Shown: positions 1-5,090 of the stretch, piece after piece
Layout of the letters: each line of letters starts with the position of its first letter
Position numbering within the stretch: the stretch's first letter is position 1
Assembly: GCA_021781185.1 (NCBI GenBank)
Contig: JAJXXI010000447.1
Location: 1 to 5,090 of the forward strand
Reading direction: 5' to 3'
DNA length: 5,090 bases
Source of the DNA: a bacterium
Lineage (GTDB): Bacteria; Verrucomicrobiota; Verrucomicrobiia; Limisphaerales; UBA11358
Position numbers and translations under genes: made by a program
The notes under the pieces: model-generated
The model's database searches: none
What the model saw: the letters and a program-made list of their open reading frames with translations, nothing else
Told to the model about the DNA's origin: nothing

Positions 1-1
1 C

Positions 2-598
2 TCGCCTGAAAAAGCCGCCCAAGTGCTGACCATGCTTCGTGCCGAACAGCGGGACATGGTGATTGACCGGCTGGCCACGCTGGCCCCCACCCCCGTGGAA
101 GTGGGCGAAAAGGTCGTGGATGTGCTCAACGCCAAGCTGGGCGTAAAACAAACCCGCGCGCTCACACAGACCGGCGGATTGACCAATGTGGCCGACGTGC
201 TCAACGCGATGGACAAGACCGTCAGCCGCGAACTGCTCGCCAGCATGGAGGTGCGCAATCCGGATTTGTCCGGCGCCATCCGCAAAAAGATGTTCACCTT
301 CGAAGACCTGTTGCTGCTGCAGCCCGTGGCCATCCAGCGCATCATGCGTGAGATTGACATGCGCGACCTCACGCTGGCGCTCAAGAAAGCCAGTGAACCA
401 CTGAAGCGACTGATGCTCTCCAACATCTCCCGCCGCGCCGCCGAATCGGTGCAGGAAGAACTGATCTTCCTCGGCCACGTAAAGTTGCGCGATGTCGAGG
501 CGGCGCAGTTCCGCATCATTGACGCGGTCCGCAAACTGGAAGCCGACGGAGAAATAGACCTGGATGAAGCCCGCGCCACCGAAAATGAAATGGTCTGA
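2..598 (+). CDS. fliG: Flagellar motor switch protein FliG, C-terminal ~198 residues (5' end outside window)
   Basis: FliG is the rotor protein of the switch complex. It sits on the MS ring (FliF), binds FliM and contacts the stator to generate torque. The reading frame is open from base 2, so the N-terminal domain and the EHPQ motif lie upstream. By comparison with the usual ~335 residues, roughly 135-140 are missing. Visible are the end of the middle domain (SPEKAAQVL at the edge), the GG-x-x-x-x-A-x-x-LN motif (local residues 58-68), the MFTF hinge motif (97-100) and the C-terminal torque helix. The torque-helix charges known from E. coli FliG are kept or conservatively replaced: Lys in ALKK (383-385), Arg in SRRAA (434-436), Glu-Glu for Asp-Asp (455-460) and Lys for Arg (482-484). 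The protein ends shortly after the conserved GEIDL, so the 3' end is complete. The last 35 nt overlap fliH. The usual DDR loop after the MFxF helix is replaced by Gln-Pro-Val. Family assignment is very secure. Confidence 0.97.
   Translation, partial: SPEKAAQVLTMLRAEQRDMVIDRLATLAPTPVEVGEKVVDVLNAKLGVKQTRALTQTGGLTNVADVLNAMDKTVSRELLASMEVRNPDLSGAIRKKMFTFEDLLLLQPVAIQRIMREIDMRDLTLALKKASEPLKRLMLSNISRRAAESVQEELIFLGHVKLRDVEAAQFRIIDAVRKLEADGEIDLDEARATENEMV
548..551 (+). promoter_or_regulatory. Probable Shine-Dalgarno GGAG for fliH
   Basis: GGAG lies 12 nt before the ATG at 564, inside the fliG coding sequence. The spacing is longer than ideal, but it is the best ribosome-site match at any start in this window and favours 564 over the in-frame ATG at 585. 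Confidence 0.4.
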
Positions 599-1169
599 TT
601 CCATTCCGTTTCCCCGCCCGCTGCGCGATGTGCGCCTGCTCGTGCAGGCACCGGTGCAGGACTGGAAGGACTTTCTCCAGGAACGTGAGGCGGCCGCCTA
701 TGAGCGCGGCCGGCAAGACGGCGAAAGCACCTTGAGCAAGCAACTGCTTCAGCAGCGGAACGAGATCGCGGAAATGCAACACGGCGTTCTGCAATCCCTG
801 ACCAACGCCATCCCGCAGGTGGTGCAGGCCACGGAAACCGCCCTGATGGATCTGGCGCTGGAGGCCGCCCGCAGACTGGTCGCGGGACTGCCCATCACGA
901 GCGAAATGATCGAAGCCGTGGTCCGCGAAACGGTGCAGCAGGTGGAAGGCTCGGCGGAAATCACCGTGCAACTGCATCCCGACGACCTCGCACTGCTGCG
1001 TCAGCATCAATCACCCGTGCTCAACGGCCTGGCAGAAACCGGTCCGCTGCGGTTTGTCACCTCCTCCGAAGTCACGCGCGGCGGCTGCCTTGTGCAAACG
1101 CGGTTCGGAATGATTGACGCCCGCCGTGAAACCAAGCTGGAACAGCTCGGCCTTTCCCTGCTTTCATGA
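564..1169 (+). CDS. fliH: Flagellar assembly protein FliH, regulator of the export ATPase
   Basis: FliH is a cytoplasmic protein that dimerises, binds the N-terminus of the ATPase FliI, restrains its activity and tethers it to the export gate and to the FliN C-ring. The 201 residues show a short N-terminal segment with a single Trp (W10), a charged helical stretch (about 35-75) containing AYERGRQDGE, and a C-terminal half resembling the V-ATPase E subunit. That half carries the family signatures VQLHPDDLALL (135-145) and GGCLVQTRFGMIDA (173-186), followed by a Lys/Glu helix. The ATG at 564 is chosen because GGAG lies 12 nt upstream. The in-frame ATG at 585 is an alternative; it also keeps W10 but has no visible ribosome site. 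The gene overlaps fliG by 35 nt and its stop overlaps the fliI start by 4 nt. The length is a little below the E. coli protein (235), which is normal for this variable family. Confidence 0.93.
   Translation: MKPAPPKMKWSDSIPFPRPLRDVRLLVQAPVQDWKDFLQEREAAAYERGRQDGESTLSKQLLQQRNEIAEMQHGVLQSLTNAIPQVVQATETALMDLALEAARRLVAGLPITSEMIEAVVRETVQQVEGSAEITVQLHPDDLALLRQHQSPVLNGLAETGPLRFVTSSEVTRGGCLVQTRFGMIDARRETKLEQLGLSLLS
1166..1169 (+). promoter_or_regulatory. ATGA stop/start overlap between fliH and fliI
   Basis: The fliI ATG (1166-1168) overlaps the fliH stop TGA (1167-1169). The preceding 16 nt are pyrimidine-rich with no GGAG-like element. Reinitiation by ribosomes finishing fliH is therefore the likely mode, which would keep the FliH:FliI ratio controlled. 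A second ATG follows immediately at 1169-1171. Confidence 0.6.
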
Positions 1170-2539
1170 TGTCCATCCAGCCATCTTGTTCGGTCAGCCG
1201 GATGCAAAAAGCCACCCGCCGGGTGCGGGAGACGCGCGTCACGGAAAAATGCGGCCGGGTTGTCCAACTCATCGGCTTGGTGATCGAATCCGAAGGCCCG
1301 CTTGCCGCGCTGGGCGAGGTTTGCCGCATCCAGTCGGCGCGTCATGCCGGCGAGATGCTCGCGGAAGTGGTCGGCTTCCGGAATCATCATCTGCTCCTGA
1401 TGCCGCTGGGCGAAATTCACGGAATCCATCCCGGGGCGGAAGTGATCGCCACCGGTGCGCCGCTGCGCATCACAGTCGGCGACACGCTGCTGGGCCGAGT
1501 GATTGACGGTCTCGGCAAACCGCTGGACGGTCTCGGGCCGGTCATCGCAGATCATTCCGTGGGGCTGCACCTGCGTCCGCCGCACCCGCTCAAGCGCGAC
1601 CGCATCCGCGATGTTTTCCAGACGGGCATCAAGTCCGTGGACACATTCACTCCGCTGGGCCGGGGCCAGCGCCTCGGCATTTTCGCCGGGAGCGGCGTGG
1701 GCAAATCCACGCTGCTGGGCATGATGGCTTCGCACGCGGAGGCGGACGTAAACGTGATTGCGCTGATCGGCGAACGTGGCCGCGAAGTGCGGGAGTTTTT
1801 GGAACGTGATCTGGACGAACGCGGACGGAAGAAATCGGTGATCATTGTCGCCACCTCCAACGAACCGGCACTGAACCGGGTGAAAGGCGCGTTCCTGGGG
1901 ATGGCGATCGCCGAGCATTTCCGCGATGCGGGAAAAAACGTCCTGCTGATGATGGATTCGGTGACCCGCTTTGCGATGGCGCAGCGGGAAATCGGCCTCG
2001 CGGTCGGCGAACCACCCACAACCCGCGGCTACACGCCTTCGGTTTTTTCCCTCCTGCCGCAACTGCTGGAACGCGCCGGCACGGGCGAGCAGGGTTCGAT
2101 CACCGGTCTGTTCACGGTTCTGGTCGAGGCGGACGACATGAACGACCCGATCGCGGATGCGGTGCGTTCCATTCTGGACGGCCACGTCGTGTTGTCGCGC
2201 GACCTGGCGACGCAAAATCATTATCCGGCGATTGACGTTTTGGATAGCGTCAGCCGGCTGAATCGCGATCTGCTGAAACCGGAGCAGTTGACGCTGACGG
2301 CCGCCGCGCGCGAGCACCTTGCGGTTTTCCGGCGCAACCAGGATCTGATCAACATTGGCGCGTATCCGGCGGGCAGCAATCCGGCGATTGACCGGGCGAT
2401 CGCCCTGCGCGAACCGCTGAACAAGTTTTTACGGCAGGGCGTCAACGAGGGATTTTTGGCTGCGCAAACCTGGCCTTTGCTGACGCAACTGATGGCGACA
2501 CCGGCACCGGCCGGCAAGCTGCCTGCCAACAAAAAATGA
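1166..2539 (+). CDS. fliI: Flagellum-specific export ATPase FliI
   Basis: FliI is the hexameric ATPase of the flagellar type III secretion apparatus, homologous to F1-ATPase beta. ATP hydrolysis helps unload substrates from chaperones at the FlhA/FlhB gate. The 457-residue product is full length (Salmonella FliI is about 456). Domains in order are an N-terminal beta-barrel (about 28-100), a RecA-like catalytic core (about 130-370) and a helical C-terminal domain. The Walker A motif AGSGVGKST is at 174-182 (Lys180), GERGREV with the catalytic Glu203 at 202-208, and Walker B VLLMMD at 259-264. The FliI/T3SS signature PSVFSLLPQLLERAG is at 291-305. Arg364 in SVSR is a candidate arginine finger. 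The start is the first ATG of an ATGATG pair and overlaps the fliH stop as ATGA. No Shine-Dalgarno is visible, so coupling to fliH is likely. The ATG at 1202 (Met13) is a less likely start. All catalytic motifs are intact, so the enzyme should be active. The position between fliH and fliJ excludes a virulence-type paralogue. Confidence 0.98.
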   Translation: MMSIQPSCSVSRMQKATRRVRETRVTEKCGRVVQLIGLVIESEGPLAALGEVCRIQSARHAGEMLAEVVGFRNHHLLLMPLGEIHGIHPGAEVIATGAPLRITVGDTLLGRVIDGLGKPLDGLGPVIADHSVGLHLRPPHPLKRDRIRDVFQTGIKSVDTFTPLGRGQRLGIFAGSGVGKSTLLGMMASHAEADVNVIALIGERGREVREFLERDLDERGRKKSVIIVATSNEPALNRVKGAFLGMAIAEHFRDAGKNVLLMMDSVTRFAMAQREIGLAVGEPPTTRGYTPSVFSLLPQLLERAGTGEQGSITGLFTVLVEADDMNDPIADAVRSILDGHVVLSRDLATQNHYPAIDVLDSVSRLNRDLLKPEQLTLTAAAREHLAVFRRNQDLINIGAYPAGSNPAIDRAIALREPLNKFLRQGVNEGFLAAQTWPLLTQLMATPAPAGKLPANKK

Positions 2540-2548
2540 CGGCCGACC

Positions 2549-3019
2549 ATGAAACCTTTTAAATTCCCCCTCGAATCGCTGCAAACGCTGCGCGAGCAGA
2601 AGGAGCGCGTTGCCCAGCAGCGTTATTCACGATCGCTCGAAGCCTGCGAAACAGCGGCAGAGCAACTGAAAACCGCAGAGACGGAGTTGACCGGGGGCTG
2701 GGAATGGCTCCAACACGAACTGGGCAGCGGTGCCGAAGCCTCGAAAATCATGGGGTTGCGCGGCTGGTGTCTGGCGCTGGAATCAAAGCGCAACGAACGC
2801 CACGCCGCGCTGGACGAGGTGAACCGCGCCGCCAAGACGGCCTTCAACGACCTGCTGAAAGCCACCCGCGAGCGGAAGGCGCTGGACCGTTTTTACGCCC
2901 GTTCACGCCAGGCGCACGCGCTCGCTCGACAGCGCGAAGAACAGAAACAACTGGATGAACTGGCGGTGCAGATGAGCGGCGCAGTTGGATTGCTCCAGCC
3001 GGTCATGAACGAGAATTAA
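2549..3019 (+). CDS. fliJ: Flagellar export protein FliJ
   Basis: FliJ is a small cytoplasmic coiled-coil protein that acts as the central stalk of the FliI hexamer, like the gamma subunit of F1, and links it to FlhA; it also escorts export chaperones. The 156-residue product has the family start FKFPLESLQTLREQKE (4-19), a long first helix, a central variable part with three Trp (W51, W53, W73), and a second charged helix. The second helix has the typical FliJ run of Lys/Glu/Arg with EEQKQLDELA at 130-139. No membrane segment or signal peptide is present. The family is poorly conserved in sequence, so the call rests on the N-terminal motif, coiled-coil character, normal size and position directly after fliI. 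The ATG lies 9 nt after the fliI stop and no Shine-Dalgarno is visible, suggesting coupled translation. The next gene begins 1 nt after the stop. Confidence 0.9.
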   Translation: MKPFKFPLESLQTLREQKERVAQQRYSRSLEACETAAEQLKTAETELTGGWEWLQHELGSGAEASKIMGLRGWCLALESKRNERHAALDEVNRAAKTAFNDLLKATRERKALDRFYARSRQAHALARQREEQKQLDELAVQMSGAVGLLQPVMNEN

Positions 3020-3020
3020 C

Positions 3021-3632
3021 ATGATTCGAATCCTACAATCTTCCTGGTTTGCCGTGCTGGCCGGCGGGGTGCTGTATCTGGCCACCACAGTTTTCGTCCT
3101 GAACCCGTCGAAGTTCGCCGGAGTCCGGGCCGACGAAGAAGCTTATCGCTCCGCCGATGACGATCCCTCCTGGAAATTTCACAACCCGGAATTCAATCAA
3201 TGGGTGGCGCAGATCAAGGAGGAGAAAGATTCGCTTGCGTTGCGGGCGCAGCAGTTGAATGAATTGCAAACCCGGCTGAACTCCGAGTGGCAGGAAATTA
3301 CGACGGTGACGCAGACCGTGGCGCAAATGCAGTCCAACTTTGATCAGAACGTCATTCTCCTCAAAACCCAGGAGCAGGAGAACGTGAAGCACCAGGCCAA
3401 GCTCATTGCCGCCATGTCGCCCGCCGGGGCGGCCGCGATGATCGGCGAAATGTCCGACAACGATGTCTTGCCCATCCTGTTCACCATGAAGACGACCGAC
3501 GCCAGCGCCATCCTCGACATGCTGAGCAAGAGCAGCAAAATCAACGCCCGCCGCGCCGCCATATTGACCGAGCAGTTGCACCGGGTATTGCCCGCCAACA
3601 CCAATTCGCCCGCCGGGGCGGCCTCCTTTTGA
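3021..3632 (+). CDS. MotE/YlxF/FlbB-type flagellar protein: membrane anchor, coiled coil, MgtE_N/FliG-M-like C-terminal domain
   Basis: The 203-residue product has a short positive N-terminus, one hydrophobic helix (about 9-27), a polar stretch ending in NPEFNQW (55-61), a coiled-coil region (about 62-125) and a compact helical C-terminal domain (about 126-190). In that domain MSPAGAAAMIGEM and a later ASAILDML recall the repeats of MgtE N-terminal and FliG middle domains. This architecture is that of Bacillus YlxF, rhizobial MotE (a periplasmic chaperone for MotC) and spirochaete FlbB (base of the periplasmic motor collar). The genes ylxF and flbB lie at exactly this place, between fliJ and fliK. 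By analogy the bulk of the protein would be periplasmic, possibly around the stator; this is inference, and topology is not shown by the sequence. The start is 1 nt after the fliJ stop with only a weak GAG upstream. It could also be annotated simply as an MgtE-domain protein; it is far too short for a magnesium transporter and has no transport domain. Confidence 0.85.
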   Translation: MIRILQSSWFAVLAGGVLYLATTVFVLNPSKFAGVRADEEAYRSADDDPSWKFHNPEFNQWVAQIKEEKDSLALRAQQLNELQTRLNSEWQEITTVTQTVAQMQSNFDQNVILLKTQEQENVKHQAKLIAAMSPAGAAAMIGEMSDNDVLPILFTMKTTDASAILDMLSKSSKINARRAAILTEQLHRVLPANTNSPAGAASF

Positions 3633-3634
3633 TG
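3630..3634 (+). promoter_or_regulatory. TGATG stop/start overlap before fliK
   Basis: The stop TGA of the MotE/FlbB-like gene (3630-3632) shares its last base with the ATG of fliK (3632-3634). The bases just upstream (3622-3630, CCTCCTTTT) have the sequence of the 16S rRNA tail rather than its complement, so they cannot serve as a Shine-Dalgarno. Translation of fliK most probably depends on termination-reinitiation. Confidence 0.6.
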
Positions 3635-5090
3635 ACTTCACTGACCAGTATTTTACCATCGGCGGGCAACGCCGCGTGCTCTGACGGCGGAACCGGAGTG
3701 AAGCCTAACGCCCCTGATTCCGGGGCCGAGCCGTTTGATAATCTGATGTCGCGCGCACTCTCGCCGCAATCCGATCGCCCGGCAGCCGCGCCCGTTCAGC
3801 CGCCGTCGGCAAACCCGGACGGGGCGCAAGCGGCCAAGGCCGCCAGCGCGGCGGCTAACCCCAATTCTTCAGATCAGAATCCCGCCAATCCGAATCCCGT
3901 GAACATCAGCCCGGCAGCAACACCGTTGCCGGATGAGAAAAGTTCACCGGGAAAGACTGGAAGTTCGAAGACGACTGTAAAAAGCAAAGATTCCAAAAAG
4001 CCGGATGCCGGTTCGACTCAGACTGAGGTTTCATCCAAAACAACTGAACCCAATGTCCCGATTGATGCATCCCCGAACCCGGCGGCGTCATTGTTCGTCA
4101 ATCCGCCGGCAACACCCGTGACGCCGGATCAGCCAAATGCCAAGGCGGTGATTTCCGAGGCGGTAACAAAGGCCGACGTAATCACCCCGCTGACGGGTGC
4201 GGCCAAAGCCATCTCGAGCACAGGGCTGACGGCGGGCACGGATGCCACGGGCAAGCTGACTCCGGTGACGACCGATTCGACGGGCAGCGATTCGACGACA
4301 AAAGCCAAGCTGGCCAGTCTGCCGGCAAAATCGCCAACCACCGCTCCCGGTGCTGGGCTTCAAGCCACGCAAACGGCTGACCTGCAAAAATTGGTCCCGA
4401 TAAAAAATTCACCGACGGAATCAGCGGCTGCCAGGACTCCGGCAACGTCGGTCACGAATCCGGATGTTTCCACGCCCGCCATTGCCGGGAATGGTGACTC
4501 CACCGGCAAAAGCCCATCCGTTCAAAATCCATCCGCTCTGCCGATGGATTCCAAGCTGGAGCCCGTCGTGATTCAGGCCAATGCGGCGGCCCAGCCACCG
4601 TCATCCACCCCCGTCAAGGCGGATGGCACAGTCGTTGCTCAACAGGCTACGACGATGAAAAAAGTGGAAACCACGAACAAAGATGCCGGGCAAGGCGAGA
4701 AAGTTTTGCCTAGCAACCCGGTTTCCTCGTCGCGGGAGAGCATTTTGCCGGGCAAGGCGATTTCCGTTTCCGGCAGTTCTGTTGCATCCGCGCCCCGGAC
4801 CGCTCCATTGGAAAACAAGAATGTGACCGCCACGGCGTCGGTGGCCAATGACATGATTCACGACCCGTCCGCCCCCGAGGACGCGGCGATGGCTGCCAGC
4901 ACCCCGGAGCTTCGCCGTCAGACATTGGACCGCACCCACGACTTGATGATGCAGAGCGCACTGCGAATGGTCGAATCCAAATCCGACTCGCTGCAAGTGG
5001 TGCTCAATCCGGGTGGCGGCACCCAGTTGTCCTTGGAATTGCGGCAGCGCAGCGATGGCATCGTGGTGGAAGCCACCTTGCAGCAAGGCA
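3632..5090 (+). CDS. fliK: Probable flagellar hook-length control protein FliK (3' end outside window)
   Basis: FliK is exported through the flagellar gate, measures hook length and, through its C-terminal domain acting on FlhB, switches export from hook to filament proteins. The frame stays open for 486 codons to the window edge. The N-terminus contains EPFDNLMSRAL (33-43), like the short helix at the start of many FliK proteins. Residues of about 45-425 are low-complexity, rich in Pro, Ala, Ser, Thr and Asn, and look disordered; the visible part has no Trp or Tyr, only two Phe (35, 155) and one Cys (16). Residues 426-486 become helix- and strand-like: a helix ending in SALRMVES, then LQVVLNPGGG (454-463) and an SLELRQRSDGIVVEA stretch, fitting the start of the Flg_hook domain. 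The full protein is probably well over 540 residues, longer than Salmonella FliK (405). It follows the preceding gene with a 1-nt overlap. The domain is cut, so the call rests on this start, composition and synteny. Confidence 0.86.
   Translation, partial: MTSLTSILPSAGNAACSDGGTGVKPNAPDSGAEPFDNLMSRALSPQSDRPAAAPVQPPSANPDGAQAAKAASAAANPNSSDQNPANPNPVNISPAATPLPDEKSSPGKTGSSKTTVKSKDSKKPDAGSTQTEVSSKTTEPNVPIDASPNPAASLFVNPPATPVTPDQPNAKAVISEAVTKADVITPLTGAAKAISSTGLTAGTDATGKLTPVTTDSTGSDSTTKAKLASLPAKSPTTAPGAGLQATQTADLQKLVPIKNSPTESAAARTPATSVTNPDVSTPAIAGNGDSTGKSPSVQNPSALPMDSKLEPVVIQANAAAQPPSSTPVKADGTVVAQQATTMKKVETTNKDAGQGEKVLPSNPVSSSRESILPGKAISVSGSSVASAPRTAPLENKNVTATASVANDMIHDPSAPEDAAMAASTPELRRQTLDRTHDLMMQSALRMVESKSDSLQVVLNPGGGTQLSLELRQRSDGIVVEATLQQG
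4273..4297 (+). repeat. Short 10-nt direct repeat (CGATTCGACG) in the FliK linker
   Basis: CGATTCGACG occurs at 4273-4282 and 4288-4297, 15 nt apart and in frame, giving AspSerThrGlySer then AspSerThrThrLys (residues 215-224). It is typical of slow repeat growth in low-complexity coding sequence and has no sign of a separate function. Confidence 0.5.
4684..4760 (+). repeat. Exact 15-nt direct repeat, two copies in different reading frames
   Basis: TGCCGGGCAAGGCGA occurs at 4684-4698 and again at 4746-4760. The offset of 62 nt is not a multiple of three, so the copies encode AGQG-like and LPGKA-like residues respectively. It is inside the fliK linker and overlaps the 13-residue repeat region. 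Confidence 0.6.
4697..4774 (+). repeat. Imperfect tandem 13-residue repeat in the FliK linker
   Basis: Two adjacent 39-nt units (4697-4735 and 4736-4774) encode GluLysValLeuPro... and GluSerIleLeuPro..., matching the pattern E-x-[VI]-L-P-[SG]-x-x-[VI]-S-x-S. Both are in the fliK frame. DNA identity is only partial, so the duplication, if real, is old. It lies in the disordered region, where length change is tolerated. Confidence 0.5.

Noticed and set aside
516..1010. Antisense open frame of 164 codons opposite fliH
   Set aside because: It is opposite a well-supported FliH; its His/Leu/Arg-rich product resembles no family, and codon bias explains it.
1007..2317. Antisense open frame of 436 codons opposite fliI and the end of fliH
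   Set aside because: It lies fully across a gene with intact catalytic motifs; the product is His/Arg/Gln-rich with no recognisable domain, as expected from the reverse complement of a G/C-biased gene.
3216..3222. Perfect AAGGAGG Shine-Dalgarno-like sequence inside the MotE/FlbB-like gene, complementary to CCTCCTT at 3622-3628
   Set aside because: It simply encodes Lys-Glu-Glu in the coiled coil; the nearest start-like triplet (TTG at 3235) is out of frame. Pairing with the distant CCTCCTT over 400 nt is too speculative.
3021..3632. Annotation as a magnesium transporter because of the MgtE N-terminal-like domain
   Set aside because: The protein has only one membrane helix and no CBS or transport domain, and it sits in a flagellar operon.
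3033..3659. Antisense open frame of 208 codons opposite the MotE/FlbB-like gene
   Set aside because: The sense strand has a coherent membrane helix, coiled coil and domain; the antisense product is Gly/Arg/Leu-rich with no motif.
3906..5086. Several antisense open frames (61-161 codons) over the last 1.2 kb
   Set aside because: They are mutually overlapping, low-complexity and opposite the continuous fliK frame, which has a coupled start and an FliK-like C-terminal segment.
1..5090. Search for sigma-54 or sigma-28 flagellar promoters and for terminators
   Set aside because: I found no convincing -24/-12 or FliA-type boxes and no GC-stem plus T-run; there is no intergenic space over 9 nt to hold them.

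Overview
This window is the middle of a flagellar basal-body/export operon. Six genes lie head to tail on the + strand with almost no non-coding DNA: fliG (5' end cut off by the window), fliH, fliI, fliJ, a membrane-anchored MotE/YlxF/FlbB-type gene, and fliK (3' end cut off). The order fliG-fliH-fliI-fliJ-[ylxF/flbB]-fliK is, from established knowledge, that of the Bacillus fla/che operon and the spirochaete flgB operon. From that synteny, flgD and flgE would be expected just downstream and fliF/fliE just upstream. The organism is a motile bacterium with moderately high G+C (visibly G/C-rich third codon positions). The sequence does not fix a phylum. The protein style and the scarcity of Shine-Dalgarno sequences would suit the PVC group (Verrucomicrobiota-like), but that is a guess.

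Layout. Bases 2-598 encode the middle and C-terminal domains of the rotor/switch protein FliG. Bases 564-1169 encode FliH, the ATPase regulator, and 1166-2539 encode FliI, the export ATPase, with intact nucleotide-binding motifs. Bases 2549-3019 encode FliJ, the export stalk/chaperone-escort protein. Bases 3021-3632 encode a protein with one membrane helix, a coiled coil and a C-terminal domain resembling MgtE_N/FliG-M. Bases 3632 to the window end encode a long, disordered, Pro/Ala/Ser/Thr-rich protein whose last visible residues look like the start of the FliK C-terminal (Flg_hook) domain. This gene is open to the window edge. The only closed ORFs over much of it are on the opposite strand, and these are shadows.

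How the genes work together. FliH, FliI and FliJ form the cytoplasmic ATPase complex of the flagellar type III export gate, which resembles F1/V1-ATPase. FliK is exported through that gate, measures hook length and triggers the switch to filament export. FliG is the rotor protein that contacts the stator. The MotE/YlxF/FlbB-like protein probably acts at the stator/rotor periphery. Gene junctions overlap by 35, 4 and 1 nt or are separated by 9 and 1 nt, and most starts lack a good Shine-Dalgarno, so translational coupling is likely throughout. I see no promoter, terminator, RNA gene, mobile element or CRISPR array. No undescribed system is evident; the less ordinary parts are the MotE/FlbB-like gene, the very long repeat-bearing FliK linker and a few FliG substitutions.
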